A stretch of 64,000 bases of DNA from Macrotrachela quadricornifera (taxonomy: Eukaryota > Rotifera > Eurotatoria > Philodinida > Philodinidae): NCBI GenBank assembly GCA_022393335.1, contig JAJEKB010001192.1, positions 1 to 64,000 on the forward strand, written 5' to 3'. The notes under the pieces are model-generated. The model was given only the letters and a program-made list of their open reading frames with translations, was not told where the DNA came from and made no database searches. The number at the start of each line of letters is the position of its first letter. The stretch's first letter is position 1. Both the position numbers and the translations under genes were made by a program. Positions 35,706-47,670 of this stretch are shown one piece after another.

Positions 35706-36474
35706 AATAAACCAATACTCGAAGATCTTGCAATCGTGGAGGGCTTACATGTTTATTTCAAATTATTCTGGAAAATATATATTTAAATCGTGTCTCTCAA
35801 TCGACTTTTAGGAATTTCTATAAAAAAAATGACTTATTTTTTCTCTTTCGTTTTTTCATAAAAAATCATTTGTCCAATAGTGAGAAAATAGAATCAGGAA
35901 TTATATTTTAAAAAATCTGGAATATATGATTCAATATATTTTCATCTGTTCTTTCCAATGATGAAAACAGCCACTCTCTATCTTGCTTTTATCGAAAGTT
36001 ATTCAAAAAAATTCTCAACAGTATTCATATAATCAACACGCATACAAATGGAACAGATCTTATCGAAAACTTATTATTATAATATTAGCTGAAATACGAT
36101 TAAATAGCACAGAAAAATAAATCATTCTTTTCTCATCTCAAATTCTAAAGTATCACTCGCAATAATTTTGGTATGTCCTAAGTACTTTCATAAATCTTAA
36201 ATATCAAATATTTTAGATAAAGAACAATATGGTGATACCGAAATTCGACAATCAACTACCATTCGTAGGCGAATTAAACATAAATCAATTTAATAAACGA
36301 ATAAATATATTCGATAGATGACTCGAGTTATCAAAGAAAATAATAAAAAAAAATATTTAATAGATTAATATAGTTAACCAATGAATAAATGAATTGATTA
36401 TCATCATCATTCTAAAAAATACAGTTTTTTCTATCTATCATATTGAAATATTCTTCATATAGTAAAAAACAATA
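35706..36474. other. Intergenic stretch upstream of SEH1
   Basis: No gene recognised. AT-rich spacer with the presumed SEH1 promoter at its right end. Confidence 0.4.
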
Positions 36475-38257
36475 ATGAGCAACGATGATTTAAAAATTTT
36501 GCATGTCATGCATAAAGATTTTATACATGATACAGCATTTAATTTCTATGGCACACGTATGGCTAATTGTTCAAGTGATGGATATGTTCGAGTTAGTTCG
36601 TTTTTGTTTTTTATATAAATAAATTTTTTAATTATCAATTAAATTAGATATATGACCTACATGATGATGATACATGGCGATTATCCGGTTCTTTCGCGGT
36701 ATAAATCTTTCATAGAAATTTATTTTTAATTTTTATTTATTCTTGTTTAAAGCTTCCTTTACAACCAGGACCTATGATACGGTAAATTTTTAAGTAATAT
36801 TTCTCATTATATTAAATTTTTCAAGATTTAGAGTAACATGGGCTCATCCAGAATTTGGCGGTATTCTTGCAACTGTAGCCTATGATCGTTTTGTTAATGT
36901 TTGGAATGAAGTAAAATATTTTTTTGTTTTTCAATTTAGTTTCATTTAATAAAATTGTTTTTTCTTCTAATATAGACTCCGGCAGGTCCTAATGATACAA
37001 CTAATTATGCTACTAAATGGGTACACAAAGGTATACATTCATTAGAAACCTTTTTTGGTATTTTCTTTCATATTTTTATATTAGAACAATTTTATGAATC
37101 ATTTCTATTTGGTTCTGCTGAACCACGAACCTCAGGTTCAGATATTAGTACACATTCATCAGCCTATAATACAGTAGCTATACAATTCGCTCCAAAACAT
37201 CTTGGTCTTGTACTCGTTAGTTTTAATTATATATTTGTAATTTTATAATATAATATTATATCTGTTTTTAGGCAACTGCGTTTTTTGATGGTCGAATACG
37301 TATTTATGATTTTCAAGGTCCAAATGTAGTTAATAAAGAAGAAATACAAACAAAAATGTCAAATTTAAGTTGTATTTCATGGAGTACAGCAAGGTAAAAA
37401 GTTATCTTTTTTTTTCAAAATAAACTTATTATTAAAATTAATTTAGACATCATTTAGCTCCATTAATTGCTGTGGGAAGTGATGATTGTAATACAGGTAC
37501 GGGTGCTAAATTTCAATTATGGGAATATGCACCTGATAGGTTAAATTAAAATTAAAAATAATTTATAAATTAAAATTTATCTTTTATTTTTTTGTTTAAA
37601 GAAAAGCAGTTAAAGTTGATTTAGCTAGTGTAAATATGCTATTACAAAATGCAATAAAAGATATACAATTTGCACCAAATTATGGTCAATCGTATCATCT
37701 GATTGCTGTAGCTTCAAATAATATTGATTTATTTACAATAAAACCAGCAAAGTAAAAAAAAAAGATCCGGAAAATTTTTATTCAATTTTAAAAAAATTAT
37801 TTTTCGTTTTCATATAGAGGAGAATTAAATAATAATAGTGAAAATAAAGCACAAACATATGAAGTAACAAGAATAATTACATTAGATGATCATGGTTCAA
37901 CAGTAAAGATATAAATTAATTTAATTTATATAAAAATTTATAATTTTTTTTGTTTATATAGGTATGGAAAGTTTGTTGGAATGTATTTGGTTCAGTACTT
38001 TATAGTTGTGGTGATGATGGAAGAATTCGAATGTGGAAAGGTTTAATTATAAAAAAAAAACTTGAATTTTTATTAGTTTTACTTTAGGTACAATTAATGG
38101 TCCATGGAAATGTGAAAATAATATAAGTATTCAATCAGAAATTCTTGAAAAAATCAAAGCTGATGCAAGTCAATCAATAGAACCGGTAAATGATGTGGGA
38201 AAATAAAAAGAATAAATTGATATTGAACATATGTATTCATTTTAGGAATCAACATAA
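36475..38257 (+). CDS. SEH1: Nucleoporin SEH1 (WD40 protein)
   Basis: Thirteen exons: 36475-36591, 36648-36698, 36753-36781, 36826-36910, 36976-37030, 37085-37215, 37272-37393, 37447-37539, 37602-37751, 37818-37902, 37962-38040, 38088-38185, 38246-38257. They total 1107 nt for 368 residues (human SEH1 about 360). SEH1 is a six-bladed WD40 propeller shared by the Y-complex of the nuclear pore and the GATOR2 regulator of TORC1. Diagnostic stretches are [20 protein letters not shown] at the N-terminus, [67 protein letters not shown], and [20 protein letters not shown]. The final exon codes for only four codons including the stop. Introns are 44-65 nt. The 3' end faces the TBATA-like gene, with stops 215 bases apart. 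Confidence 0.95.
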
Positions 38258-38471
38258 AAAAAATACATATCTAATCGATTACAAGTCAGATTAGTATTGT
38301 ATTAAAACAATATTCTTTTGTATATGTAATTCAAAAATAAAAAAAAAAACATAAGATTGAATATTTATAAATAAATTTAAGTAATTTTGTTTTTATTTTC
38401 AAAAATGTATTATTATATAATGTATTTCTGCCTACGTTTCAATAGAATAGTAAATATGTGGTCTATTTATT

Positions 38472-40373
38472 TCAAATAAGTGAAGTTTTACCACGTATGT
38501 TTGCTGACATAGGTTTATAGTTAGTATCTGCTGAAGTGCTTCTACTAGTAGTTATATGATAATTCGAACGAGATGGGCGATGATTATTATTATTATTGGC
38601 AGTCATTGGTGTTGATAATCTTGATGATGAACATCTTGTTTGTGAACTTCGAATCGATCGAATAGAATCTAAAGGTGTTAATAATCGTTTAGCTGGCGTA
38701 AGAATTCGAACTGGTGATGTTGCTCGTTCACATGTGTCATTATTATCAATATTTATTTTTGATTGTTGTTGATATTGCCAAAATTTATATGGCCAATAGA
38801 GACTTTATTAAAATGAATAGGATAATAAAAAAAAATTACCAATTTTTTTCGTAGATTTTACTTGTTTTTATTTGTTGATATTGACGATTGATTACACATT
38901 GGTATATCAGATATAAATTCATTTTCATTGTTTTGCATATCTTGCATTGTTCGGCTGATTAATTCCATTGCTAAACGTTTTTCTATATAAATATCAAACA
39001 TATATATGAGAAAGAAGCGTATTAAATCTTATACAAACCAGTTGGATTAGCATTAATAAGCCAGTCTTGCGCTTCATGAATATTATTAACTTGTAAAGTA
39101 TGACAAAGTATTGGAAGTAACTTTAAAATTAAATTATAAAACAGAGAAAAATAAATTATTTATGAAATTACCCAAATACCAGGATCTTGATTTTCATTGT
39201 TGGTCGATAATTCTTGTTCATCTTTATCAATAGATATGTTCGGTTTTATTATATATGAACGTTGACTACGTGCACTTGCACGTCGATTTAATAATCGTTT
39301 AGATATATTTTGTTCATCATTATCTTCCACACGATAAGTTGATATAGAACTACTACTTCTTCTAGGACGACGATGAGATAACCGAGATCGTCGTAGTTCA
39401 TCAATAGGTAATAAAGACGATTGAACTTGTTGAGCTAATCCCATTAATTCTTGTCGCCAAGCATCTGTTGTATTATCTATATAAAGGTATTCAAAAATTC
39501 TCATTTCTATTAAAGACAAAGATATATATAATTAACTCTATCTAACTTATAATCAATGTATGTGCTTATGCTCATTTCAGAGATAAGTGACCGTGTGTAG
39601 CTTTAGATTAACTTTTGATATGGTTACGGTAGAGATCTGTGGTTTTCACCATTGGAAAGAGCAGATGAAAAAGAATCGAACCATATATGGAAAGATTTTT
39701 TAACAGGTTTTCCATCAAATTTCAAGAAAAATAGCATGCCTTTCATGGTTACGATATGAATCTATCGATTCAAGAATGCGCTAGAACCATCAGAAAAAAG
39801 CTACAAAACTGTATCAAGATTTTGTAGTATTCTGATAGAAAAATCACTTCTTTTAATGTAACAGAGAAGCAATTCTCTGAAAACATTTAGCTAAAACCTT
39901 TAGGACGGTTTATATCACAATGAATGAAATTCATATATAAATAAGGCTTTATTTTCTTTTCATGTTAATAGTATTAACTACACTTTCAATTAAATTAAAT
40001 TTAGGTAAAATAGATAACTTCATGCATATATTCATAGCTATTTCTTATATACTTCCGTAACTTACATAAACCGAAATGATTTGTCTTTTGTAATGCATTT
40101 CTAAATGATGATCGATTAACATATACTGAATCTTCAACATAAGGAATATATCCATCTTTAAAATCTATTAAACAAAAAGACTAAATTACAAATAAAGAAT
40201 TACTTATTAAATACCATGAAGATATTTCAAACGTTGTGGACAAGCTATATGACGAGCAGGACGTACTTGCGGTGTATTCCATGATGTTTCATTTGGAAAA
40301 GCAGAACCATAAACTAAAAAAAAATTTAATAAATAAAATTAATTTCTACTTTTTATTTATACTCACACGTCAT
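38472..40373 (-). CDS. TBATA/SPATIAL-like protein
   Basis: About seven exons on the minus strand, starting at 40373: 40373-40367, 40313-40215, 40164 to about 40072, 39506-39172, 39120-39037, about 38990-38870, about 38815-38472. Reading order: YGSAFPNETSWNTPQVRPAR, DGYIPYVEDSVYVNRSSFRN, DAWRQELMGLAQQVQ, a basic Ser/Arg-rich region, LPILCHTLQVNNIHEAQDWL, KRLAMELISRTMQDM, and a Ser/Asn-rich tail. The WRQEL..LA..V block and the LL..L...L....I..A..WL block match the order and spacing in vertebrate TBATA (thymus, brain and testes associated; SPATIAL family), a poorly understood, possibly cilium- or microtubule-linked protein. The third intron (about 565 nt) is far longer than the rest. Its donor is uncertain: frame continuity favours a weak GTTTAT site over the nearby GTAAGT. 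The tail exon depends on one inferred splice. Confidence 0.6.
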
Positions 40374-40719
40374 TGTTAAACTATATGATCTATGTCAAAG
40401 TAAAAGTCAAATAGTTCTAATACAATTTGAATATTAAAATAACATATAAATCTATAAGAAAGAAAATAGTTTTGTTTTTTTTCTTTTTATAAAAAGAAAT
40501 AATTAATTTTTTCTTTCTTGCCAACCAAAGAAATGCGAAGAATATAATATTATTTTTTGTATTCTAACTACCAGACAATCAATAAACTGAAAAAAAAAAA
40601 GAAAAAAAGATTGTAAATATTCATATGAATTTTTTAATTTTATTCACAGTTGGATAGATATAAAAAAATATATTGATGAAGAAAAAAAAAAGAAGAATAC
40701 GATCATTTTTTATTCGAAT
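40374..40719. promoter_or_regulatory. Divergent promoter region between TBATA-like and EF-hand genes
   Basis: 346 bases separate two divergently transcribed start codons, so both promoters must lie here. The segment is almost pure A/T with an A-rich tract just before 40720. No specific element could be assigned. Confidence 0.5.
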
Positions 40720-41229
40720 ATGACTGATAATAACAATAATAAACGACGTGTTTTTATTCGAGAACATGTATATAAACGAGATGGTCATTTAGATCAAATT
40801 GAATTTGAATTTATTGATGATTTTGAATCAGAAGCATTTATTGAACGAAATTATAGTTTATGGTTAACACGAGATCATTATACAAAAACAATTATACGAC
40901 GATTTCAACATAATGCAAATAAAATGCCAACATTTGAAGAATATATTGATATAATACGACCATTAATTGCTGGACATTGTTGTCCTGAACATGAACTTCG
41001 TCGAGCATTTAAAATATTTGATCAAAATCAAAATGGTCTTATTAAATTACGTGAATTTTATCGATTAATAAGTATTATTGGAAGATCAGCAACAGAAGAA
41101 AAAATATCCAATTTTATTGAACGTGTAAATTCATCGGATGATACAAGTTTAAATTATGAACAATTTAAACAATTTGTTAGACTTGGACATGGAAGAGAAA
41201 TGCTTGTTAGTGTTAGCATGGAACAATAA
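40720..41229 (+). CDS. EF-hand calcium-binding protein
   Basis: Intronless, 169 residues. One canonical EF-hand loop spans residues 101-112 (DQNQNGLIKLRE): acidic or amide side chains at positions 1, 3 and 5, Gly at 6, Ile at 8 and Glu at 12, so calcium binding is expected. It is framed by helices HELRRAFKIF and FYRLISIIG. A second, degenerate loop (VNSSDDTSLNYEQF, about 136-149) gives the usual EF pair. The N-terminal 80 residues (FIREHVYKR..., WLTRDHYTKTIIRRF, FEEYIDIIRP) probably form another divergent EF pair without usable loops. Layout suits the calmodulin/centrin superfamily but not calmodulin itself, which has four good loops. Partner and role unknown. Confidence 0.8.
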   Translation: MTDNNNNKRRVFIREHVYKRDGHLDQIEFEFIDDFESEAFIERNYSLWLTRDHYTKTIIRRFQHNANKMPTFEEYIDIIRPLIAGHCCPEHELRRAFKIFDQNQNGLIKLREFYRLISIIGRSATEEKISNFIERVNSSDDTSLNYEQFKQFVRLGHGREMLVSVSMEQ

Positions 41230-41685
41230 TGAATTTTTGATTTTCTTTATAAAAGTTTTATAATATATAAACATGAAAATGTTTTTTTTTGAAGATCTTA
41301 AAAGAATATCAATATTCTTCATTTTCTTTGATTTAATATGCTATGGAAAATAAAGAATCTGATGAAAATAGTCAATTGAAAAAGACTATTAAATAATAAA
41401 AATCTATTTTTACTAACTTTACAAATTTTATTCCTCAAATAATTAGCTTTAATTGTCCAGGACATATTTGTATGTAATATTAGCATTTTGATTAGAAAAA
41501 GATTGACTTCAAAATCTATTAAATCCTGTTGGAATGCATTACATCATATTTAAGTGACATCTATAATTATTCAATCTGATTTGTTTGATATAATATTTAT
41601 TAAGTTATGTTATTTATTGACTCGAAAGGAACACGTACACCTGATACGAATCAACGAAAAGAAAAGAGTAAAAGAGGTCTTGACT
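41230..41685. other. Intergenic stretch and ARFRP1 5' region
   Basis: The open frame of the GTPase extends upstream to 41554. The family start at 41686 is preferred because ARFRP1 proteins begin with a Met-x-Thr-Leu-Leu sequence, and the extra 44 codons have no counterpart. Confidence 0.6.
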
Positions 41686-42294
41686 ATGTGGACATTATTA
41701 ACAGGACTTTATCAATATTTAACACAAAAAGATGATTATTATATTCTTATTGTTGGTCTTGATAATGCCGGAAAGACAACATATCTTGAACAAACAAAAA
41801 CTAAATATTGTCCCAATTATAAAATGATGAATCCATCAAAAATAACTACAACTGTTGGTTGTAATATTGGTACAATTGATATTGGAAATATTCGTCTAAA
41901 TTTTTGGGATTTAGGTGGACAAGAAGAATTACAATCATTATGGGATAAATATTACGCTGATTGTCATGGTATTATTTATATAATTGATAGTGCTGATCGA
42001 CAACGTTTAGAAGAATCATGGTTAACATTTGATAAAATGATTCAATCAGAACAATTAACAAATGTACCATTATTAGTTTCATGCAATAAACAAGATATTG
42101 AACAATGTATGAATGTACCGGAAATAAAACGTATATTTAATCGTTCAACATCAAAAATTGGTGTACGAGATTGTATGGTTTTAGCTTGTTCAGCGTTATC
42201 AGGTGATGGTATTAATGAATCAATTAATTGGATGAAAGATTGTATTATAAGAAATTCAGTAGTACGACCACCGAAACGTCAAGATATTTCATAA
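41686..42294 (+). CDS. ARFRP1: ADP-ribosylation factor-related protein 1 (small GTPase)
   Basis: Intronless, 202 residues (human 201). Golgi small GTPase that controls Arl1 and golgin recruitment at the trans-Golgi network. Landmarks: the MWTLLTGLYQYLTQKD N-terminal amphipathic helix; the P-loop GLDNAGKTT (24-32); switch I TTTVGCNIGT; switch II with WDLGGQEELQSLWDKYY (74-90); NKQD (134-137) for guanine recognition; and CSALSG (168-173). Met1 is followed by Trp, not Gly, so N-myristoylation is excluded. That is as in ARFRP1, which is N-terminally acetylated instead. The family-specific ITTTVG and RPPKRQDIS tail separate it from ARL1/ARL3. Near full-length collinearity makes this the firmest single-exon call in the window. 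Confidence 0.95.
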   Translation: MWTLLTGLYQYLTQKDDYYILIVGLDNAGKTTYLEQTKTKYCPNYKMMNPSKITTTVGCNIGTIDIGNIRLNFWDLGGQEELQSLWDKYYADCHGIIYIIDSADRQRLEESWLTFDKMIQSEQLTNVPLLVSCNKQDIEQCMNVPEIKRIFNRSTSKIGVRDCMVLACSALSGDGINESINWMKDCIIRNSVVRPPKRQDIS

Positions 42295-42903
42295 GAAAAA
42301 AACGTTTTTTTTTTTTTTGTTGTTATTTTTATTTTATTAATATATTCAATGAATCTCTCATTTTATTGATTAATCGATATTGATACGTAAATTGTTCTTT
42401 TTATCTAATAACTTGGAAAGCAAAAGATAAAGATATTTGTGTAAAAGATTCATTTCAAAATCAAAAATTAAGATACATAGGTTAGTATTACTACATTTTT
42501 TCAAAATAAATTAGGAAGAATGTCAATCGACATGAACATTCAAAACTATTTTTCGTCTTATTTTCATTATATTTTGTATAATCGTGTAATCGACTGACAG
42601 ACAGATTGAAACAAGGTGAAGACATGAAAAAAAGGTACATTATAGCTACCTTACTTTAATGCGAATGAAGGTAGAGAACAATATGCATAACTATATCAGT
42701 TATCTAAGTATTCTCATTGATCCATAACGTGCAAACAAGTGTACGGTCATGTCTGTATCTCAAACCACGTTGAATTTGTTTGTTTTTTTTATGTACTAGA
42801 ATAAAATAATTCGAACACATTTTCTTTGCAGATATCGATTTTGTGTTAGATTTCAATAAAAATGACTATGGCGAATAATGTTAACAAATAAGATATATAA
42901 ACC
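42295..42903. other. Intergenic stretch
   Basis: No coding signal. A T-rich stretch just past 42300 probably belongs to the ARFRP1 3' end; the rest is upstream of the GALNT gene. Confidence 0.45.
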
Positions 42904-45269
42904 ATGCGTATTTTAATTCGTCGTTATATATTTCATCTTACTCTTTGTGTACCTACTGTTTGGTTTTTAATTTCTCTTATATATTTAATATCAAATGATT
43001 TACGAGAAACTTCAATTATTAATATACAATCATCTAAGATTGAAAATATTAGTAAACATGTAAAAATTAATGTTAATCCAGGTAATGCTATTAATCTTAT
43101 TAAAAAGATAGTTAAAAAAGAATCAAAACCTGAAGAAATTCATGTTATACATGATGAACCACAACAATTAATAGCACCAAATGTTGATTTAAATGCTCCA
43201 GGTGAAATGGGTAAAGCAGTTGAAATTAATAAGACTAGATTATTACCTACTGATCTTCAAAAATATGAGGCTGGTTTTGACAAAAATGCATTTAATGCAT
43301 ATGTTAGTGATTTAATATCAATACATCGTAGTTTACCTGATGTACGTGATTCAGGTTGTCGAAAAATTAAATATAAAGCACCACGAATAACAGCAAGTAT
43401 TGTTATGTGTTTTCATAATGAAGCATGGTCAGTATTATTAAGATCTATACATTCGATTATTGATCGTAGTCCTATAGATTTATTGAAAGAAATTATTCTT
43501 GTTGATGATTTTTCTGATGTGGGTAAGAAAGATTTTCTTTTTTATTTGTGTATTTTAAAAAAGAAAAAAAAAATTTATTGTATTTGTTTTTTTTTCTCAA
43601 TAGAACATTTAAAGAAACCATTGGATGATTATATAAAATATCTTAAAATAGTTTCAATAGTTCGACAACAAAAACGTGAAGGTTTAATACGTTCACGTTT
43701 AGCAGGTGCTGCTGTTGTTAAAGGTGATGCTATTGTTTTTCTCGATTCACATATTGAAGTTACAGAAGGTTGGCTTGAACCATTACTTGATCCAATATCA
43801 CAAAATTACACAACAGTTGTAACACCTGTTATTGATGTTATTGATGATACAACATTTCAATATCGTGGTGGTGGTTCATTAATGGTTGGTGGATTTGATT
43901 GGAATTTACGTTTTCATTGGCATGTTGTACCTGAACGAGAACGAAAAAGATTAAAACATCCTTTAGAATTAGTGAGATCACCAACTATGGCTGGAGGACT
44001 TTTTGCTATAAGTAAACATTACTTTGACTATTTAGGAACATGTAAGCTTAGTTTCTATGTAATCAGTTTTTTCCCTCTTAAAATGTATTTTAGTTATTAA
44101 TCTTTTGTTTTAATTATAGATGATGCCGGTATGGACATATGGGGTGGTGAAAATCTGGAAATATCTTTTCGTATATGGATGTGTGGAGGTAAATATAGTA
44201 ATATTTATTTTTATGTTAATTATTTTATATAGGTACTTTATTAACTGCTCCTTGTTCACATGTTGGACATATATTTCGTAAACGATCTCCTTATAAATGG
44301 TTAACTGGAGTAAATGTTATTAAGAAAAATACTATTCGACTTGCTGAAGTTTGGCTTGATGAATATAAAGTATAAAAAAGAAAATATATTAATTTATAAT
44401 AATTGAATATTATGTAATTTTTTACTTAGAAATTTTTTTATCGAAGATTTAATTTTTTTTTAGTAAGATTTTCTTTTTCATTTTTTTATTTATAAAATAT
44501 TATTATTTTATTATGTTAAGGGTGATTATGGTGATGTTACTTTACGTAAATCACTTCGACAAAAATTACAATGTAAATCATTTAAATGGTATTTAACTGA
44601 GATTTATCCTGAACTAGTTATTCCAGAAGATCCAATAGCAGATGGTGAGGTGTGTAAATGATACAAGATAAAACTATATATAGTTCAATTTTTTCTATCA
44701 TTTATAATTAAATGATAAATTAATATTGTTTAGATTCGAAATGTGGAAACAACGTTCTGTATTGATGGAAGTACTGATGTTACGAATTTTCATAAACCAA
44801 TAATTGGTTATCTATGCCATAATCAAGGCGGTAATCAGGTATATATAAGAATTCTTTTGTTTATATTTAATAGTTTGGTGTAGTTCTTTATGTTGAGTAA
44901 ATTGGGTGAGATTCGTCGAGATGAAGGATGTTTAGAATATGCAGGTGGAATAACAGATGTTAATAAAGATGATAAAATTATTATTGTTTCATGTCATGGA
45001 AAGAAAGGAAATCAACAATGGATTTATAATGAGGTTTGTTTTTTATTCATATTTATTTCTCGGATAGTTTTATTTATATAAGGAGTATTTTCAGCGAAAT
45101 TTATCGAACTTTTTTCTAGAACAACCAATTATATCATCCAAATTCGAAATTATGCGTGGCATTATCTGACAATAACAGACATATTCAGATGCAATCATGT
45201 AATGTAAACAATATACGTCATAGATGGTTATGGAGACGAAATCAGTTTAATCAAACGAAATCAGCTTAA
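42904..45269 (+). CDS. Polypeptide N-acetylgalactosaminyltransferase (GALNT)
   Basis: Nine exons: 42904-43522, 43604-44041, 44120-44188, 44233-44369, 44430-44462, 44521-44649, 44734-44838, 44884-45033, 45120-45269. They total 1830 nt for 609 residues. Starts mucin-type O-glycosylation by moving GalNAc from UDP-GalNAc to Ser/Thr in the Golgi lumen. A type II membrane anchor lies at residues about 8-30, then a stem. The GT-A domain has [28 protein letters not shown], the Mn-binding DxH as LDSHIEV (Asp254-Ser-His256), [10 protein letters not shown], and [11 protein letters not shown]. The Gal/GalNAc-T motif is [15 protein letters not shown] (Trp360 region). A ricin-type lectin domain follows ([48 protein letters not shown]). 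Exon 5 is only 33 nt. It is a member of family GT27; the isoform cannot be decided. Confidence 0.94.
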
Positions 45270-47670
45270 TAAAGAAATGATACTTTGTTTCTTGTTAGTA
45301 CATGTTATTGTTTGTTTCATATGTTATTAAGCAAATTTGATATAATTTTCTGTGGTAGTTTTTTTTTATTTTTGAACAAGAATTTTACTGAGTATTTTAT
45401 ATCTTTGTCTTATTTTACAATCCTATTTGAAAGAAATCAAATGAAAACAGAAATTAAATAAATCTTTCTTTTATGTATGAATGTATTTATGTTCTATATA
45501 AGAAAGTTTATCACTTCTATTCAATTATTTTCAATAGAGTTACGTTTTTTTTATTGATATGATGAGAACCAATATCAAATAAAATAGCTACTATCTTATC
45601 AGTATGTATTTTATGTCTTGTGTTGTTTGTTTAAAATAAGCGAACAATCTTATGCAATGTGTAGAGTTTAAGAACGATATGCCATCATATTGATCTTAAA
45701 AATATTAAGTATATGTTTAAGACAAACGTCGAATTATTGTCTATCGATAATTAATCTTTTAACCTTGAAACTGTCGTATAAATCCAGAATGAGTAACATC
45801 TGTTAAGAAAATAAATAAATATTGGTTAAAATTCTTATTCTGTTCTATTTTGATCTGTCCCGTTGTGAGGACAGAGCTGAGTACACTAAGAGCTTATAAA
45901 TACGAAAGTGAAAATTTATCTCGATCTTTATCAATGGCTTTTATCAACAATCACAGTACACATTTCATATATATTATTCTATTTTGATGAAGGCTCTCTC
46001 AATCGTCATTTTTATTTAAAATTCTAATGAAAACATAATGCTAAGTCTTCGATCCTATTTCCAAGAATCAATGGTTTTTTCATGTCATGTATAAGTTTTT
46101 AACTGCATGAAAGACATTATATATAAAGTTGCTTCAATAATAATTTCAACATTCTTTCATTCAATGTTTTTTGCTATGGTTTTGTTATTTTTAGTGTGAA
46201 TACTCATTTTTTGTTGTAGTATTTGTATAGGTCTGAAAAAATTCTTTAATTTGTTAGGAATAAATAAATGAATCAAGAAATTTAGAATTAATCTTACGAC
46301 AAATCATTCCTTGAAGTAACATCGATTTAAGGTCAATCGTAAGAACTTCATATGCATTCAAGAACTATGAATTCTGAGAGATTATTATGAGTCATATAAC
46401 GTAATACACGAAAAAGTAATCAATTGGAATAAAAGACTAGTTCTGTATACGTTTAGTTTTGACGTTTGCCTTCCAACGAATATTTGTATAATTAACAAGT
46501 TGAAATCATTCATGTAGATTATAATAAAGTTTCTTGATTTTAGAAGTAAAAACCAGTTCTTTCGCTTTAAAACCAGAGCTGATAAAAGATTTTAATTTTA
46601 ACTGAAACTACGATAGAATCAATCCAAGATAGAGATCAATAAAACATTTGACTTGGTATCACGACCAGCAAAAATTTTGACGAAGATACGATTGAATAAA
46701 ATATTTTAACTGAAGTCGAAAGGGACTAATATCGTGACCAATAGAATTCATTTTGGTTGATATCCAGATTAGAAAAAAAATTAATGAACCTGCCGGCTAG
46801 ACTGGACATCTTCATATATTTAAAGCTACTAATATAATCATGAAGTCTTTCTATTTTATTATATTCATATTCCCTTCTTTCTACCTCCGTACTATTAGAA
46901 GGAAACATTACCACTATGATATACAGTGAATGAAATATAAACGTTATTGCCTTTTAGCAACAACCAGTATAACTGTATATAAGATTAAAAACTTCGATTA
47001 TAAAAATGTCTTTAATTTGATTGCTAAGACAAAATTTTCTAGAACAAATAGGACAGGACAGAATGTCAAAGGGTTTTGCTGATGCAGCAATTTTGTATCT
47101 CAATTAAAGTTGATAGTTTTGCACAAGAATACGCAAGAGCGTTCAGATAAATTAAAATTCAATATATTCATCTATAATTTAAAGAAAATTGTGGATGAAA
47201 TTATATGAAGTAACAGAGATATACGAAAAAACCGTTTGGTAGATGACTTTCGGGACACCCTATATTTCAGTTATGTGCACAAAGCATAATACGATAACAT
47301 AGAAAAAGAAGTTTTCGGCAAGTATATTTTGAATATAGAGTTGTAACTTAAGTCTGTTTCCTGAAAAAGTTATAATTTGCTATGATGACTCATCACAAAA
47401 ATTATTTTTGTCTTTTCTTTCAAAAGTTTTAACTGGATTTCGCATACAACTAAAGAACTGGAGTTCTTAGAAGTAAAATGACACTTGTATAGAAGCAACA
47501 ATAATTTTTTTGCAAGTTCAGCTGACACAAACAGTATATTACAATTGAAACATTCCTGAAAACACATTATCTAAAGACTTTACGCTTACGCCTGACTCGT
47601 CTATTACAGGTCTATTCTCAAAAGTTCAATTTTAGTAAGTTACACACGAGAGAGAAAAACAAAAATTATA
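45270..47670. other. Gene-free stretch
   Basis: The 46726-46914 minus frame is short and unrecognised. At 47245-47265 the word GGGACACCCTATAT resembles the terminal sequence of many mariner-type elements, but no partner end or transposase is seen. Confidence 0.4.

Noticed and set aside
41554..41685. N-terminal extension of the ARFRP1 frame
   Set aside because: ARFRP1 proteins begin at the MxTLL sequence found at 41686. The upstream codons have no counterpart in the family.
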